From positions 1,674,001 to 1,738,000 of the forward strand of contig NZ_OW824151.1 of assembly GCF_942548115.1 (NCBI RefSeq): a stretch of DNA of 64,000 nucleotides, given 5' to 3'. How positions within the stretch are numbered: the stretch's first letter is position 1; each line of letters opens with the position of its first letter. Below the pieces are notes generated by a model. That model saw only the letters and a program-made list of their open reading frames with translations, made no database searches and was not told the DNA's origin. Shown here piece by piece: positions 48,582 through 57,120 of this stretch. Both the position numbers and the translations under genes were made by a program. This DNA is from Aeromicrobium sp. Leaf245. Its GTDB lineage: Bacteria > Actinomycetota > Actinomycetes > Propionibacteriales > Nocardioidaceae.

Positions 48582-48950
48582 ATGAGCACCTACGAGAACC
48601 AGACCGTCACCCTGTCCCTCGACGCACTGCCGAGTGCTGTGCGCACCTTCGTCACGGCCCACCAGGCCCACGACCGCGAGACCGAGCTGTCGTGCTTCGC
48701 CGAGGACGCGACCGTGACCGACGAGGGCCACACCCACACCGGGCTCGCCCAGCTGCGCGCGTGGCTCGGCAAGGCGGAGAGCGAGTACACCTACACGACC
48801 GAGGTCACGGGCGCCGCGAGCGCGGGCACCGATCGCTACGACGTCGTGCACCACCTCGAGGGCGACTTCCCAGGAGGCGTCGCGGACCTGCACTTCCGCT
48901 TCGTCCTCGACGCCGCCGGTCGGATCGCCTCGCTCGTGATCGAGCCTTGA
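48582..48950 (+). CDS. NTF2/SnoaL-like nuclear-transport-factor-fold protein
   Basis: 122-aa protein: MSTYENQTVTLSLDALPSAVRTFVTAHQAHDRETELSCFAEDATVTDEGHTHTGLAQLRAWLGKAESEYTYTTEVTGAASAGTDRYDVVHHLEGDFPGGVADLHFRFVLDAAGRIASLVIEP. The pattern 'AF...H..D...E...CFAEDATVTDEG....G...I..W' and the closing 'LHFRFVLD..GRI..L.IEP' are SnoaL-like. The catalytic role is unknown (isomerase/hydrolase or binding). It is the only obvious target of the divergent MerR-type regulator; with no leader RNA, translation would begin at the 5' end. Confidence 0.85.
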   Translation: MSTYENQTVTLSLDALPSAVRTFVTAHQAHDRETELSCFAEDATVTDEGHTHTGLAQLRAWLGKAESEYTYTTEVTGAASAGTDRYDVVHHLEGDFPGGVADLHFRFVLDAAGRIASLVIEP

Positions 48951-48951
48951 G

Positions 48952-49551
48952 CTACCCCAGGAGGGGGTAGTCGGGCTCGTCGCTGGGCAGACGTCCGGTG
49001 GCGCGGAGCACCTCGTCCGCGCCGTCGGCCGGCAGAGGGCGTCCACGCAGCTTCGCGAGCACCCCCACGGTGTGCTCCAGTGCGTCGGCCGGGGGAGTGC
49101 CGTGCGCGTCGAGCAGGTGCACGGTGGCCTCGACGACGAGCGTCGAGCACAGGTTCTCGACCGTCAGGGAATGTCCTTGCGTGCTGACCAGAGCCGACGT
49201 CGGGCTCGACGCCGCGTGCACGACGGCTGCCGACGTGCCGCGCCACTCCTCGACCAGCTGCTCCTGGTCGTAGGCCGCGGCACACGCGCCCACGAACCGG
49301 GCGTGGGAGTCCCCACCGTCTCCCTCGTCCGGGTGGAACGACCGCCAGTAGGTGACCGCGTCGACGTCCGGGTCGACGTGCGCGGGCGTGGCGAGCGCGA
49401 CCAGCGCGCGGCGGGCGTCGAGGAGCTGGTGGAGCAGCAGCTCCTTCACGGTCCATGCGCTTGCCCGCGACGGCCGACCGAGCTGCTCCGGCTCCAGGCC
49501 GTCGAGGTGGTCGGTCCAGGCGGCGTACACGGACGCGAGCGCGGGTGCCAT
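48952..49551 (-). CDS. DinB-like maleylpyruvate isomerase N-terminal domain protein
   Basis: 199-aa protein with the mycothiol-dependent-isomerase (DinB-like) helical bundle: MAPALASVYAAWTDHLDGLEPEQLGRPSRASAWTVKELLLHQLLDARRALVALAT, ARFVGACAAAYDQEQLVEEWRGTSAAVVHAA and TVENLCSTLVVEATVHLLDAHG. The WTVKELLLHQLLD and VEATVHLLD segments hold the His residues that bind divalent metal in the family. Substrate unknown. It overlaps nothing but ends 1 bp after the NTF2-like stop; convergent. ATG used, a GTG five codons upstream is an alternative. Confidence 0.88.
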   Translation of the reverse strand: MAPALASVYAAWTDHLDGLEPEQLGRPSRASAWTVKELLLHQLLDARRALVALATPAHVDPDVDAVTYWRSFHPDEGDGGDSHARFVGACAAAYDQEQLVEEWRGTSAAVVHAASSPTSALVSTQGHSLTVENLCSTLVVEATVHLLDAHGTPPADALEHTVGVLAKLRGRPLPADGADEVLRATGRLPSDEPDYPLLG

Positions 49552-49614
49552 GCGTCCATCGTGCACCGGCCGAGGACGGTTGACATCCGGGCACACGCGG
49601 AGGTGGATGGACCC

Positions 49615-50052
49615 ATGACGCAGCTGCCTCGCCTCGACCACGTCAACGTGACCGTCGCCGACCTCGACGCGACGATCGCCTTCTTCACCGGTCTCGGGCT
49701 GGAGCTGGACGCCCGGATGACGATCGAGGGGGAGTTCCTCGACACCGTCGTCGGGATGGAGGACGCGAGCACCGAGACCGTCTGGCTGCGACCGCCGGGC
49801 GGCGGGGGAGCGCTGGAGGTCTCGCGCTACGACCGACCCGGCACGGTGGCCGCCGACGCCGCAGAGCCGAACGTCGTGGGTCTGCGGGCGGTGTGCCTGG
49901 AGATCAACGACCTCCGCGCGACCATCGAGCGGCTCGTGTCCGAGGGTCATGAGCTCGTGGGCGAGGTCGGCGAGCACGAGGGCACGTGGCTCATGGCCTA
50001 CGTCCGCGGGCCCGAGGGGATCATCGTGTCCCTGACCGAGCGCATCGGCTGA
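49615..50052 (+). CDS. VOC-family (glyoxalase/dioxygenase fold) protein
   Basis: 145-aa protein: MTQLPRLDHVNVTVADLDATIAFFTGLGLELDARMTIEGEFLDTVVGMEDASTETVWLRPPGGGGALEVSRYDRP...LRAVCLEINDLRATIERLVSEGHELVGEVGEHEGTWLMAYVRGPEGIIVSLTERIG. The DHVNVTVADLDATIAFFTGLGL start and the closing GPEGIIVSLTE strand mark the metal-binding VOC superfamily (His near residue 9 and Glu near 139 as ligands). Function not assignable; some are lactoylglutathione-lyase-like. Divergent from the DinB-like gene. Confidence 0.9.
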   Translation: MTQLPRLDHVNVTVADLDATIAFFTGLGLELDARMTIEGEFLDTVVGMEDASTETVWLRPPGGGGALEVSRYDRPGTVAADAAEPNVVGLRAVCLEINDLRATIERLVSEGHELVGEVGEHEGTWLMAYVRGPEGIIVSLTERIG

Positions 50053-50056
50053 CACG

Positions 50057-50560
50057 TCAGCGGCAGGCCGGCTTCTTCGCCGAGGCGAACGCGTCGTCGA
50101 GGCGATCGGCGAGGTCGGGGTGGTCGTCCCGGAACGGGTCCAGGTAGCGGTCGTCCGCGAGGCCGCTCCGGGCGAGGGCGACGTTGAGGGAGCGCCCCTC
50201 GCCGTCAAGGACCTCGGCGACGACCCGTCCGTAGTCGTCCTCGTCGTAGGCGTCGGCCGTGAAGCCGCCGGCCAGGAAGTTCCGGGTGAAGGCCTCGGCC
50301 TCGTCGAAGCACCGCTCGTCGGGCTCGGGGGTGTTCACCATGCCGAGCCGGTACTCGCGGCCGTCGGAGGCCTCGAAGGAGTCGCCGTCCTTCAGGTCGG
50401 TCACCGTGAGGCGCCCGGTCGTGCTCGTGCTGGTGGTCGGGGGCTTCGCGGTGCCGCCGTCGTCGGACGTCATGCCCAGCTCCGAGACGGCCAGCCACAC
50501 CAGGGCGAGGATGCCGACGACCCAGACCAGCCGACGGGCGCGGGAGGGGGCGGAGCTCAC
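50057..50560 (-). CDS. Secreted thermonuclease-family (SNase-like) protein
   Basis: Exported protein of 167 aa. Signal or anchor: RRLVWVVGILALVWLAVSELGM. Body: RLTVTDLKDGDSFEASDGREYRLGMVNTPEPDERCFDEAEAFTRNFLAGGFTADAYDEDDYGRVVAEVLDGEGRSLNVALARSGLADDRYLDPFRDDHPDLADRLDDAF, which follows the staphylococcal-nuclease pattern (V.DGDT.., R..GI..PE, ...E.F, YGR.LA.V.., N..L...G.A...Y). A strongly acidic stretch (ADAYDEDDYGRVV) is unusual. Catalytic residues are partly altered, so nuclease activity is not certain. The start is GTG. Confidence 0.8.
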   Translation of the reverse strand: MSSAPSRARRLVWVVGILALVWLAVSELGMTSDDGGTAKPPTTSTSTTGRLTVTDLKDGDSFEASDGREYRLGMVNTPEPDERCFDEAEAFTRNFLAGGFTADAYDEDDYGRVVAEVLDGEGRSLNVALARSGLADDRYLDPFRDDHPDLADRLDDAFASAKKPACR

Positions 50561-50607
50561 CGGCCCAGCATGGCAGCGGTCGGGTGGTCGACGGGTGCAA
50601 CGACACG

Positions 50608-50640
50608 GAGCGGCCCCGAGCGCGTGGCTCGGGACCGCTC
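50608..50640 (-). terminator. Stem-loop downstream of the subtilase
   Basis: GAGCGGCCCCGAGC and GCTCGGGACCGCTC, 14-bp arms with one mismatch and a 5-nt loop, 31 bp past the subtilase stop on the minus strand. Confidence 0.6.
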
Positions 50641-50670
50641 CGTCAGGTGGTGCAGTCCGTCAGGCGGGTG

Positions 50671-52167
50671 CTACCGGACGGCGTCGAGCGCGTCGACCAT
50701 GCCGTTGCCGGCATAGCTGTTGTTCGCCGCCGACCCCTTGCACGGGGCTCCGCCGGCACCGATCGCCTGCTCCGGCGCGCAGGGCCGCTGATCGGCCTGC
50801 TTGGCCAGCTGCTTCAGCATCTTCTTCGGACCCCAGGTCGGGTGCTGCGACTTCATCAGCGCCGCCACGCCCGCCACGTGCGGCGACGCCATGGACGTGC
50901 CGCTCTTGAGGCCGTAGCCGTTGTCCTTCACGATCGTCGACAGGATCGACGAGCCGGGAGCCGCGACGTCGATGATGTTCAGACCGCGGTTGGAGAAGTA
51001 CGACAGCTGGGTCTCGTTGGTCGCACCGATCCGCGCGTACGACGAGACGGTGACGACGTCGGGCAGCTCGGTCGGGATGTCGAGGCACCCGTTGTTGATG
51101 GTGCGCTCGATCGGCGTGCTGTCGTTCGGGCTGGTGTCGTTGGTCGTGTTGTTCGTCAGGTCGGTGCCGGAGTTTCCGGCGGCCGCGACGTGCAGCGCGC
51201 CCTGCTTGGTCGACCACTTCACGGCACGGCCGACGGCGTCGAGCACGGCGCCCTGGTCGGCCTGGTCCTTGCACCAGTACTCGAACGGGTCGATGTAGTA
51301 GCTGTTGTTGGTGACGTCCATGCCCTTGAGGCCGGCCCACATGAAGCCGCAGATGGCGTACTCGGGGTAGATGAACCCGTCGTCGTTGACGACCTTGACC
51401 GAGGCCATGCGCACGTTCGGCGCGACGCCGGTGATGCCGACGCCGTTGCGGTCGGCGCCGATGGTGCCGGCCACGTGGGTGCCGTGGTCGCTGGTGGTCG
51501 GCTGCCAGCCGGTGGCCGAGCGGTCGACCGTGCCGGCGTCGGTGCAGTTGACCGAGTTCTTGACGTCGATGTTCGCGGCCAGGTCGGGGTGGTCGGCGTC
51601 GATGCCGCTGTCGAGCACGCCGACCAGCACCTTCTTCGACCCGTCGGTGATCTCGTGCGCGTGGTCGGCCTTGATGTGCGCCATGTCCCACTGCTCGCCC
51701 TCACGCGGGTCGGGCTTGACGTACTCGTCGGCGGTGTTGGCGAACTCCTCCTTGACCACGCCCTGGCTCTTGCGCAGCGTGGTGGCCTCGGTGCGCTCGC
51801 TGACCGGGACGGTGCGGGTGGCGCCGACCGACGCGACGCTCTTGCGTCCGAGGCGGTAGACGTCGGCGCGGAAGTCGGCGTGGGTGGAGTGCGCGACGAT
51901 CACGCCGATCTGCGGCCACTGCTGGATGACCGTGCCGCCGGCCTTCTTCACGATGGCGCGTGCGTCGGCGGTGCCGGTGGCGTTCGCCTTCTTGGCGTTG
52001 ACCACGTAGCTGCTGACCTGGCCCTCGGGCGTGGCGATCGGCACGGGCGTCGACTTCGCGGTGGTGGCGGCGCCGGCGCTGGTGAGCGTGGTGGCGACGA
52101 CCCCGAGGGCCAGAGTGACGGCCCCGATGGTGAGCCCGCGTCGGGCTCGAGACATACCTGTGTTCAC
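50671..52167 (-). CDS. Secreted S8 family serine peptidase (subtilase)
   Basis: Extracellular protease of 498 aa. Signal: RRGLTIGAVTLALGVVATTLTSAGAATTAKS. After a prodomain-like segment (SYVVNAKKANATGTADARAIVKKAGGTVIQQWPQIGVIVAHS), the catalytic domain has the triad: Asp in VGVLDSGIDADHPDLAANI, His in DHGTHVAGTIGADRNGVGITGVAP and Ser in KSGTSMASPHVAGVAALMKSQHP; the oxyanion Asn is in VAAAGNSGTDL. The last 40 residues contain three Cys (CAPEQA, CKGSAANN). It has a strong stem-loop terminator. Substrate unknown. Confidence 0.96.
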   Translation of the reverse strand: MNTGMSRARRGLTIGAVTLALGVVATTLTSAGAATTAKSTPVPIATPEGQVSSYVVNAKKANATGTADARAIVKKAGGTVIQQWPQIGVIVAHSTHADFRADVYRLGRKSVASVGATRTVPVSERTEATTLRKSQGVVKEEFANTADEYVKPDPREGEQWDMAHIKADHAHEITDGSKKVLVGVLDSGIDADHPDLAANIDVKNSVNCTDAGTVDRSATGWQPTTSDHGTHVAGTIGADRNGVGITGVAPNVRMASVKVVNDDGFIYPEYAICGFMWAGLKGMDVTNNSYYIDPFEYWCKDQADQGAVLDAVGRAVKWSTKQGALHVAAAGNSGTDLTNNTTNDTSPNDSTPIERTINNGCLDIPTELPDVVTVSSYARIGATNETQLSYFSNRGLNIIDVAAPGSSILSTIVKDNGYGLKSGTSMASPHVAGVAALMKSQHPTWGPKKMLKQLAKQADQRPCAPEQAIGAGGAPCKGSAANNSYAGNGMVDALDAVR

Positions 52168-52329
52168 GTGTTGTCCCCCCTAGGAACTGCCGGCGGCCGC
52201 GAGAACGCGACGCAGAGACCGGCCTGTTCACCTCACCACACGGCACCGACAGCGTCCAGGTTCCGGCGGTTGCGATGTGGTTTCGACACGCACCGGTCTC
52301 GTGGTGCCGAGCGTCGACGGGGGTCGGGT

Positions 52330-52887
52330 TCAGCGGCGGCGCAGGCGCAGGTACGTGACCGCGTCGAGCCGTCCCTCGTCGACGAGCTCGAGGTCGAGAT
52401 TCGCTTCGTGGGGGAAGGCCCGGAGGCCGCTGCCCACGACCTTCGGCACGACGTAGAGGCGGAACTCGTCCACGAGGCCGGCGCGGATGGCCGGAGCGGC
52501 GGTGGTGGGGCCGAAGATCTCGACGTCGCCGGGTGCGTCGCGCACGATCTGCTCCAGCTCGTCGAGCTCGAGGTGGGGCACGAGGCGGGCACCCTTCGAG
52601 AGGTCGTCCTGCGACAACGTGGACGAGGCGACGATCTTCTCGGTGCCGGCCCACAGGCGAGCCCACTCGTGCTCGGCGGGGCCCCACGCGCCGGGCTCCG
52701 GCTCGGCGTCCCAGTACGCCATGAGCAGATGGGTCTTGCGTCCGTGCACCTCGGTGGAGACCTGGGACAACCGGTCGATGTGCGCGGCGAACACGGCATC
52801 GCCCGGTCCGGCCCACTGGAAGTCGCCGTCGGCGTCGGCCACATAGCCGTCGACGGACATGGTGGCGGTGAACGTCAGGGTGCCCAT
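52330..52887 (-). CDS. Dihydrofolate-reductase-fold protein (RibD C-terminal type)
   Basis: 185-aa protein: MGTLTFTATMSVDGYVADADGDFQWAGPGDAVFAAHIDRLSQVSTEVHGRKTHLLMAYWDAEPEPGAWG, IVASSTLSQDDL, ARLVPHLELDELEQIVRDAPGDVEIFGPTTAAPAIRAGLVDEFRLYVVPKVVGSGLRAFP. The 'MSVDGYVA' start, 'HGRKTH' and 'EIFGPTTAA.AI.AGLVDE....V.P...GSG...F' identify the RibD_C/YwjB class of NADPH-dependent reductases. The substrate is unlikely to be dihydrofolate. It is followed 162 bp on by the subtilase start in the same direction. Confidence 0.9.
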   Translation of the reverse strand: MGTLTFTATMSVDGYVADADGDFQWAGPGDAVFAAHIDRLSQVSTEVHGRKTHLLMAYWDAEPEPGAWGPAEHEWARLWAGTEKIVASSTLSQDDLSKGARLVPHLELDELEQIVRDAPGDVEIFGPTTAAPAIRAGLVDEFRLYVVPKVVGSGLRAFPHEANLDLELVDEGRLDAVTYLRLRRR

Positions 52888-52939
52888 GCAGCAGCGTACG
52901 TCGGCCCACGGTCGGCGGGCACGGGTCCGAGACTTCGCG

Positions 52940-53608
52940 TCAGGGAGCGGATGACGGCTCGGGCTCGGCCGCAGGGGTTGAGGCGGAGGTCGTGGGCGTC
53001 GGCTCGGGGTCGGGGTTGGTCCCGCACTCGGGGTAGGTGCCGGGCGGCTCGGCGCACGGCCAGAAGATGAGGGTGACGGTCACGCGCACCGTCTCGCCGG
53101 GTTCGACGGTGACCACCTTCGCCTGCGACCGGTCGCCCTCGACCGGGTTGGTCTGGCCGTACCAGGCCGACTCCCAGTCGTCGTCGTCCGACCCGGCGCT
53201 GACGACGTAGCGGCCTGGGGCGACGCCCTTCAGGGTCCACGACGGACGGTCATTGCCCATGCCGCTGTCGTAGCGCTGGCCGGTGTCGACGTTCGTGGCA
53301 GCCACGCCGCTCTCGATCGGACGCTCCCCGGTGGACGTGGCGACGGTGACCACGATCGTGCCGGTCGATGCGCCGCCGGTGCTGGTCTGGTCCGCGCCGG
53401 AAGGGTCGTCGGAGGCCTTGACGTCGTCGGTCGGGCTCGCCGAAGCCGTGGGTGTGGTCGACGTGGTCGGGGTCGCCGTCGTGTCCTTCTCGTCCGACCC
53501 GCCTGAGGTGAGCGCGAAGGCCGTCCCGGTGCCGAGCGCCAGCACGAGGACCGCACCGACCACGGCGCCCAACCGGGCGCGGCTGCTCATCTGGTTCCAC
53601 CACGTCAT
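52940..53608 (-). CDS. Exported Ser/Thr-rich protein with carboxypeptidase-regulatory-like domain
   Basis: 222-aa protein with an N-terminal membrane anchor or signal (RARLGAVVGAVLVLALGTGTAFAL), a Thr/Ser/Asp-rich linker (TTATPTTSTTPTASASPTDDVKASDDPSG), and a beta-sandwich: TGTIVVTVATSTGERPIESGVAATNVDTGQRYDSGMGNDRPSWTLKGVAPGRYVVSAGSDDDDWESAWYGQTNPVEGDRSQAKVVTVEPGETVRVTVTLIFW, a pattern typical of carboxypeptidase-regulatory-like (prealbumin) domains. Two Cys (CAEPPGTYPEC) may form a disulfide outside the cell. No function is assignable. Ends Pro/Glu-rich. Confidence 0.78.
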   Translation of the reverse strand: MTWWNQMSSRARLGAVVGAVLVLALGTGTAFALTSGGSDEKDTTATPTTSTTPTASASPTDDVKASDDPSGADQTSTGGASTGTIVVTVATSTGERPIESGVAATNVDTGQRYDSGMGNDRPSWTLKGVAPGRYVVSAGSDDDDWESAWYGQTNPVEGDRSQAKVVTVEPGETVRVTVTLIFWPCAEPPGTYPECGTNPDPEPTPTTSASTPAAEPEPSSAP

Positions 53609-53751
53609 CGTTCGTCCCCCCTCGCGCGGACGGTGTCGTCCACGGCACCGAGTCCACCACCACGTGGGAAGAATGTCCAGGAACATCGTGCGTGCTGTCG
53701 AGACCTGGGTCGTCGACCACCGTGTCGGAGCCACCTGGCACCGTTCACGAC

Positions 53752-55053
53752 ATGAGCGATCCCGAGCAGGCCGGCACCTACGCCGCCGAAGACCTCGTGG
53801 CTGAGTGGCTCGACGCTGTCTCGCCCGACGACGGCGCCGTGCAGGTCCGGCTGAACCGCGGTGGCGGGGCCCGGTGGGTCACGTTCACGCCCGAGCCCGA
53901 ACCGCGGTTCACGCGCCCGTCGGAGGTGCAGCGGTTCGTCGACGCCGCCCTCGAGCGGCTCCGCGCGCAGACCAAGCAGTTCGGCTCGGGGTACCGCGGG
54001 CGGGAGGCGAAGGAGGTGCGCGTCGTCGCGCACTCGGGCAAGGGACGCGCGTCGTGCCGCGACGGCACCATCTGGCTGCCGCAGCGCGAGCGCGGGGGAG
54101 CGTGGGCGCTGCGCGGCCTGGTCGCGGCGCACGAGCTGGCGCACCACCTCAACACCGGCCTCGACGGCGCGATCATCGACGAGCACGGCGCCGGGTTCCG
54201 CGCCACGTTCGTGCAGCTGCTCGAGGACCTCGGGTGGAGCGAGGTCGCGGCGATGCTGCGTGCCGCGTACACCGAGGTCGGCGTGGACCGCCCCGAGGGC
54301 GTCGACGATGGCATGGTCGCCAAGGTGGGCAAGCTGCTGCGCCACGCCGAGGGCGCCTCCACCGAGGCCGAGCGCGACGCGTTCCTCGCCAAGGCGCAGG
54401 AGCTGGCCACCACGCACTCCATCGAGCTGACGCTCGCGCGCGCCGGGGCGAGCCAGGGCGAGGCGGCGGCGCAGCCGACCTTCGAGGCAGTGCGCCTCGG
54501 GCACAGCGGCCAGCGCTCGAACGTGCGGTACGTGAGCCTGATGATCGCGGTGTCCCGCGCCAACGACCTGCGCTGCACGATCCGCGGCGACAACACCGGC
54601 GTCACCTTGTTCGGCTTCGCCACCGACATCGAGGTGGCCAAGACGCTCTACGCCTCGCTCGTCATCCAGATGGTGACCGACGGCGACGCCTACCTCCGCT
54701 CCGGCGCCCACAAGCCGGTGCACGGCAGCACCGCCCGCGCGGCCTTCTACGCCGGCTGGACCGAACGCATCGGCGAGCGCCTGCACGAGGCGCAGTCCCG
54801 CGCGCAGCTCGAGGCCGGAGCCGCCACGGAGCGCGTCGACGACGCCACCGGCGAGGTGTCTCTGGCCAAGGTCCCGGCGCTGATCGCCAAGGACGTCGAG
54901 GTCGAGGACTACTACGGCTACATGCTCAGGCAGCACGGCGTGCGCGGCACCTGGCGCGGCGGCTCGCAGGTCCGCGACGTCGGCTCCGTCGTCCGCGGCA
55001 TGAAGGCCGCCGACCGTGCCCGTCTAGGACGGGCGGGGGAGATCTCCGCCTGA
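53752..55053 (+). CDS. Putative metallohydrolase (TIGR04338-like) fused to DUF2786
   Basis: 433-aa protein. Residues about 50-165 carry a putative zinc-hydrolase region with VAAHELAHHLNTGLDGAIIDEHGAGFRATFVQLLEDLGW (HExxH plus downstream acidic ligand), typical of TIGR04338 metallohydrolases. From about residue 185, DUF2786 follows: DDGMVAKVGKLLRHAEGASTEAERDAFLAKAQELATTHSIELTLARA. The final third holds RYVSLMIAVSRANDLRCTIRGDNTGVTLFGFATDIEVAKTLYASLVIQM. Actinobacterial genomes often encode these two families together. No substrate known. The ATG is the first start matching the fold. Confidence 0.82.
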   Translation: MSDPEQAGTYAAEDLVAEWLDAVSPDDGAVQVRLNRGGGARWVTFTPEPEPRFTRPSEVQRFVDAALERLRAQTKQFGSGYRGREAKEVRVVAHSGKGRASCRDGTIWLPQRERGGAWALRGLVAAHELAHHLNTGLDGAIIDEHGAGFRATFVQLLEDLGWSEVAAMLRAAYTEVGVDRPEGVDDGMVAKVGKLLRHAEGASTEAERDAFLAKAQELATTHSIELTLARAGASQGEAAAQPTFEAVRLGHSGQRSNVRYVSLMIAVSRANDLRCTIRGDNTGVTLFGFATDIEVAKTLYASLVIQMVTDGDAYLRSGAHKPVHGSTARAAFYAGWTERIGERLHEAQSRAQLEAGAATERVDDATGEVSLAKVPALIAKDVEVEDYYGYMLRQHGVRGTWRGGSQVRDVGSVVRGMKAADRARLGRAGEISA

Positions 55054-55111
55054 CTGCGTCGGTCTCAGCTCGTCTCGAACGAAGTGATGACGTGCAGCCT
55101 GTGTCGACGAG

Positions 55112-55366
55112 CTAGGCAGCGAGCCTCAGGAGGTCACGCCACGCCGTCACGTCAGGCCGCCGGCGCAGCATCTGCCGCCGCTCGCGCTCCGTGGCTCCTC
55201 CCCAGACGCCCCACTCGATGCGGTTGTCGAGCGCCTCGGCCAGGCACGCCGCCTTCACGTCACACCCGTTGCAGATGCGCTTGGCGATGTTCTGCTCCGC
55301 GCCCTTGACGAACAGATCGTCCGTCGCCGTACAGGCGGCTCGCGTCGCCCAGTTCTCGTCCCACAT
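55112..55366 (-). CDS. WhiB-family iron-sulfur regulator, WhiB4/WblA-like
   Basis: 84-aa 4Fe-4S protein. Cys ligands: WATRAACTATDDLFVKGAEQNIAKRICNGCDVKAACLAEALDNRIEWGVWGGATERERRQMLRRRPDVTAW (C, C-x2-C-x5-C). The LFVKGAEQN.AK and EALDNRIEWGVWGG segments resemble mycobacterial WhiB4 and Streptomyces WblA, distinct from the WhiB3-like protein at 23.3 kb. Expected to bind DNA or a sigma factor and respond to oxygen or NO. Divergent intergenic spacing to glnA1 contains a long terminator. No operator is evident. Confidence 0.93.
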   Translation of the reverse strand: MWDENWATRAACTATDDLFVKGAEQNIAKRICNGCDVKAACLAEALDNRIEWGVWGGATERERRQMLRRRPDVTAWRDLLRLAA

Positions 55367-55509
55367 CTTCGTACCCCCCGATCGGCCTTCTGACGGGGAT
55401 GAGACGGGCGGCTTGCCGGGACGTGACGCGATGGCGGACTCATTGTTCTGTCGCGATGAGCTGTCGAGCCGGGGCCGTCTTGCGGCGGGGTGCCAGCGGT
55501 CCGCACACG

Positions 55510-55562
55510 CAACGACCCCTGCCCGCGCAACGCGTCTCCGCGCCGCAGGACAGGGGTCGTTG
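55510..55562 (-). terminator. Terminator-like hairpin after glnA1
   Basis: CAACGACCCCTG (55510-55521) and CAGGGGTCGTTG (55551-55562) form a 12-bp stem around a 29-nt GC-rich loop that contains a smaller GCG hairpin. It is 46 bp downstream of the glnA1 stop in the 241-bp gap before the WhiB gene; nothing else is seen in this gap. Confidence 0.65.
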
Positions 55563-55607
55563 TCGACCGTCGAGAGGTGGCTCAGTCGTGCTCAGCCACC
55601 CCGTCGA

Positions 55608-57029
55608 TCAGATGTCGTAGTACAGCTCGAACTCGTGCGGGTGCGGACGCAGCTGGACCGGGAGGATCTCCTCGGTGCGCTTGTAGTCGATCCACGTCTC
55701 GATGAGGTCGGGCGTGAACACGTCGCCCTGGGTCAGGAACTCGTGGTCCTGCTCCAGGTTGTCGAGCACCGCGTTGAGCGACGTCGGGACCATGTCGATC
55801 TCGTTGTACTCCTCCGGCGGCAGCTCGTAGATGTTCTTGTCGATCGGGGCCGGCGGCTCGATCTTGTTCTTGATGCCGTCGATGCCGGCCATCATCAGGG
55901 CCGAGAACGCCAGGTACGGGTTGCTCGACGGGTCCGGGCAGCGGAACTCGATGCGCTTGGCCTTCGGGTTCGAGCCGGTGATCGGGATGCGGACGCAGGC
56001 TGAGCGGTTGCGGGCCGAGTAGACCAGCGCGATCGGGGCCTCGAAGCCCGGGACCAGACGGTGGTAGCTGTTCACCGAGGGGTTGGTGAACGCCAGCAGC
56101 GACGGCGCGTGCTTCAGGATGCCGCCGATGTAGTGGCGCGCCAGGTCGGACAGTCCGCCGTAGCCGGCCTCGTCGTAGAACAGCGGCGAGCCGTCCTTCC
56201 AGATGGACTGGTGCACGTGCATGCCCGAACCGTTGTCGCCGAAGATCGGCTTCGGCATGAAGGTCACCGTCTTGTCCGCGGCCCAGGCCGTGTTGCGGAC
56301 GATGTACTTGAACTTCATGACGTCGTCGGCTGCCTTGAGCAGCGTGTCGAACTTGTAGTTGATCTCGCCCTGGCCGGCGGTCCCGACCTCGTGGTGGCCA
56401 CGCTCGAGGACGAGGCCCGCGTCGGCGAGGTTCGACATCATGTCGTTGCGCAGGTCGGCCGTCTGGTCGGTCGGCGCGACGGGGAAGTAGCCGCCCTTGT
56501 AGCGGACCTTGTAGCCACGGTTGTCCGTCAGGTCCCCACCGGTCGACCAGGCCGACTCCAGCGACGTGATCTCGTAGAACGACTTGTTGGCGCTCGTGCC
56601 GAAGTTGACGCGGTCGAAGATGTAGAACTCGGCCTCAGGGGCGAAGAAGGCGGTGTCACCGATGCCGGTGGTGGCCAGGTACGCCTCGGCCTTGCGGGCG
56701 ATGTTGCGGGGGTCGCGCGAGTACGCCTCACCCGTGATCGGGTCGTGGACGAAGAACTCCATCGCGAGCGTCTTGCGCGCCTTGAACGGGTCGAGGTAGG
56801 CCGTGCCGAAGTCGGGGAACAGCACCATGTCGGACTGGTCGATGCTCTGGAAGCCGCGGATCGACGAGCCGTCGAAGGCCACACCGTTCTCGGCGGCGTC
56901 GGCGTCGAACGTCCACGCCGGCAGCGTCACCTGCTGCTGGATGCCGGGCAGGTCGGTGAAGCGGACGTCGAGGTACTCGACGCCTTCGTCCTTGACGTAC
57001 TTGAAGAACTCGTCGGCATTGCCGAACAT
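55608..57029 (-). CDS. glnA: Glutamine synthetase type I, GlnA1 (main enzyme)
   Basis: Makes glutamine from glutamate, ammonia and ATP; dodecameric cytoplasmic enzyme of 473 aa. Motifs: [31 protein letters not shown] (metal Glu), [36 protein letters not shown] (latch), [30 protein letters not shown] and [13 protein letters not shown]. The adenylylation site [11 protein letters not shown] is intact with Tyr 401, so GlnE should regulate it. The leader has a perfect four-half-site GlnR box (57121-57158). The ATG is 92 bp downstream of that box. lipA follows in the same direction beyond an RDD gene. Confidence 0.98.
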   Translation of the reverse strand: MFGNADEFFKYVKDEGVEYLDVRFTDLPGIQQQVTLPAWTFDADAAENGVAFDGSSIRGFQSIDQSDMVLFPDFGTAYLDPFKARKTLAMEFFVHDPITGEAYSRDPRNIARKAEAYLATTGIGDTAFFAPEAEFYIFDRVNFGTSANKSFYEITSLESAWSTGGDLTDNRGYKVRYKGGYFPVAPTDQTADLRNDMMSNLADAGLVLERGHHEVGTAGQGEINYKFDTLLKAADDVMKFKYIVRNTAWAADKTVTFMPKPIFGDNGSGMHVHQSIWKDGSPLFYDEAGYGGLSDLARHYIGGILKHAPSLLAFTNPSVNSYHRLVPGFEAPIALVYSARNRSACVRIPITGSNPKAKRIEFRCPDPSSNPYLAFSALMMAGIDGIKNKIEPPAPIDKNIYELPPEEYNEIDMVPTSLNAVLDNLEQDHEFLTQGDVFTPDLIETWIDYKRTEEILPVQLRPHPHEFELYYDI

Positions 57030-57120
57030 GGGGCCTCCTCGGCCACGCGTGGGTGGCCAGATCGTCGATGTGGCGGGAGCGGCGCCTCGGCGTCCGCGTC
57101 ACCGACGCTAGGCAGCGGCA

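Noticed and set aside
22100..55607. Genomic island brought by an integrase or prophage
   Set aside because: No integrase, attachment repeats, phage genes or tRNA boundary at the joins, and the base composition looks the same.
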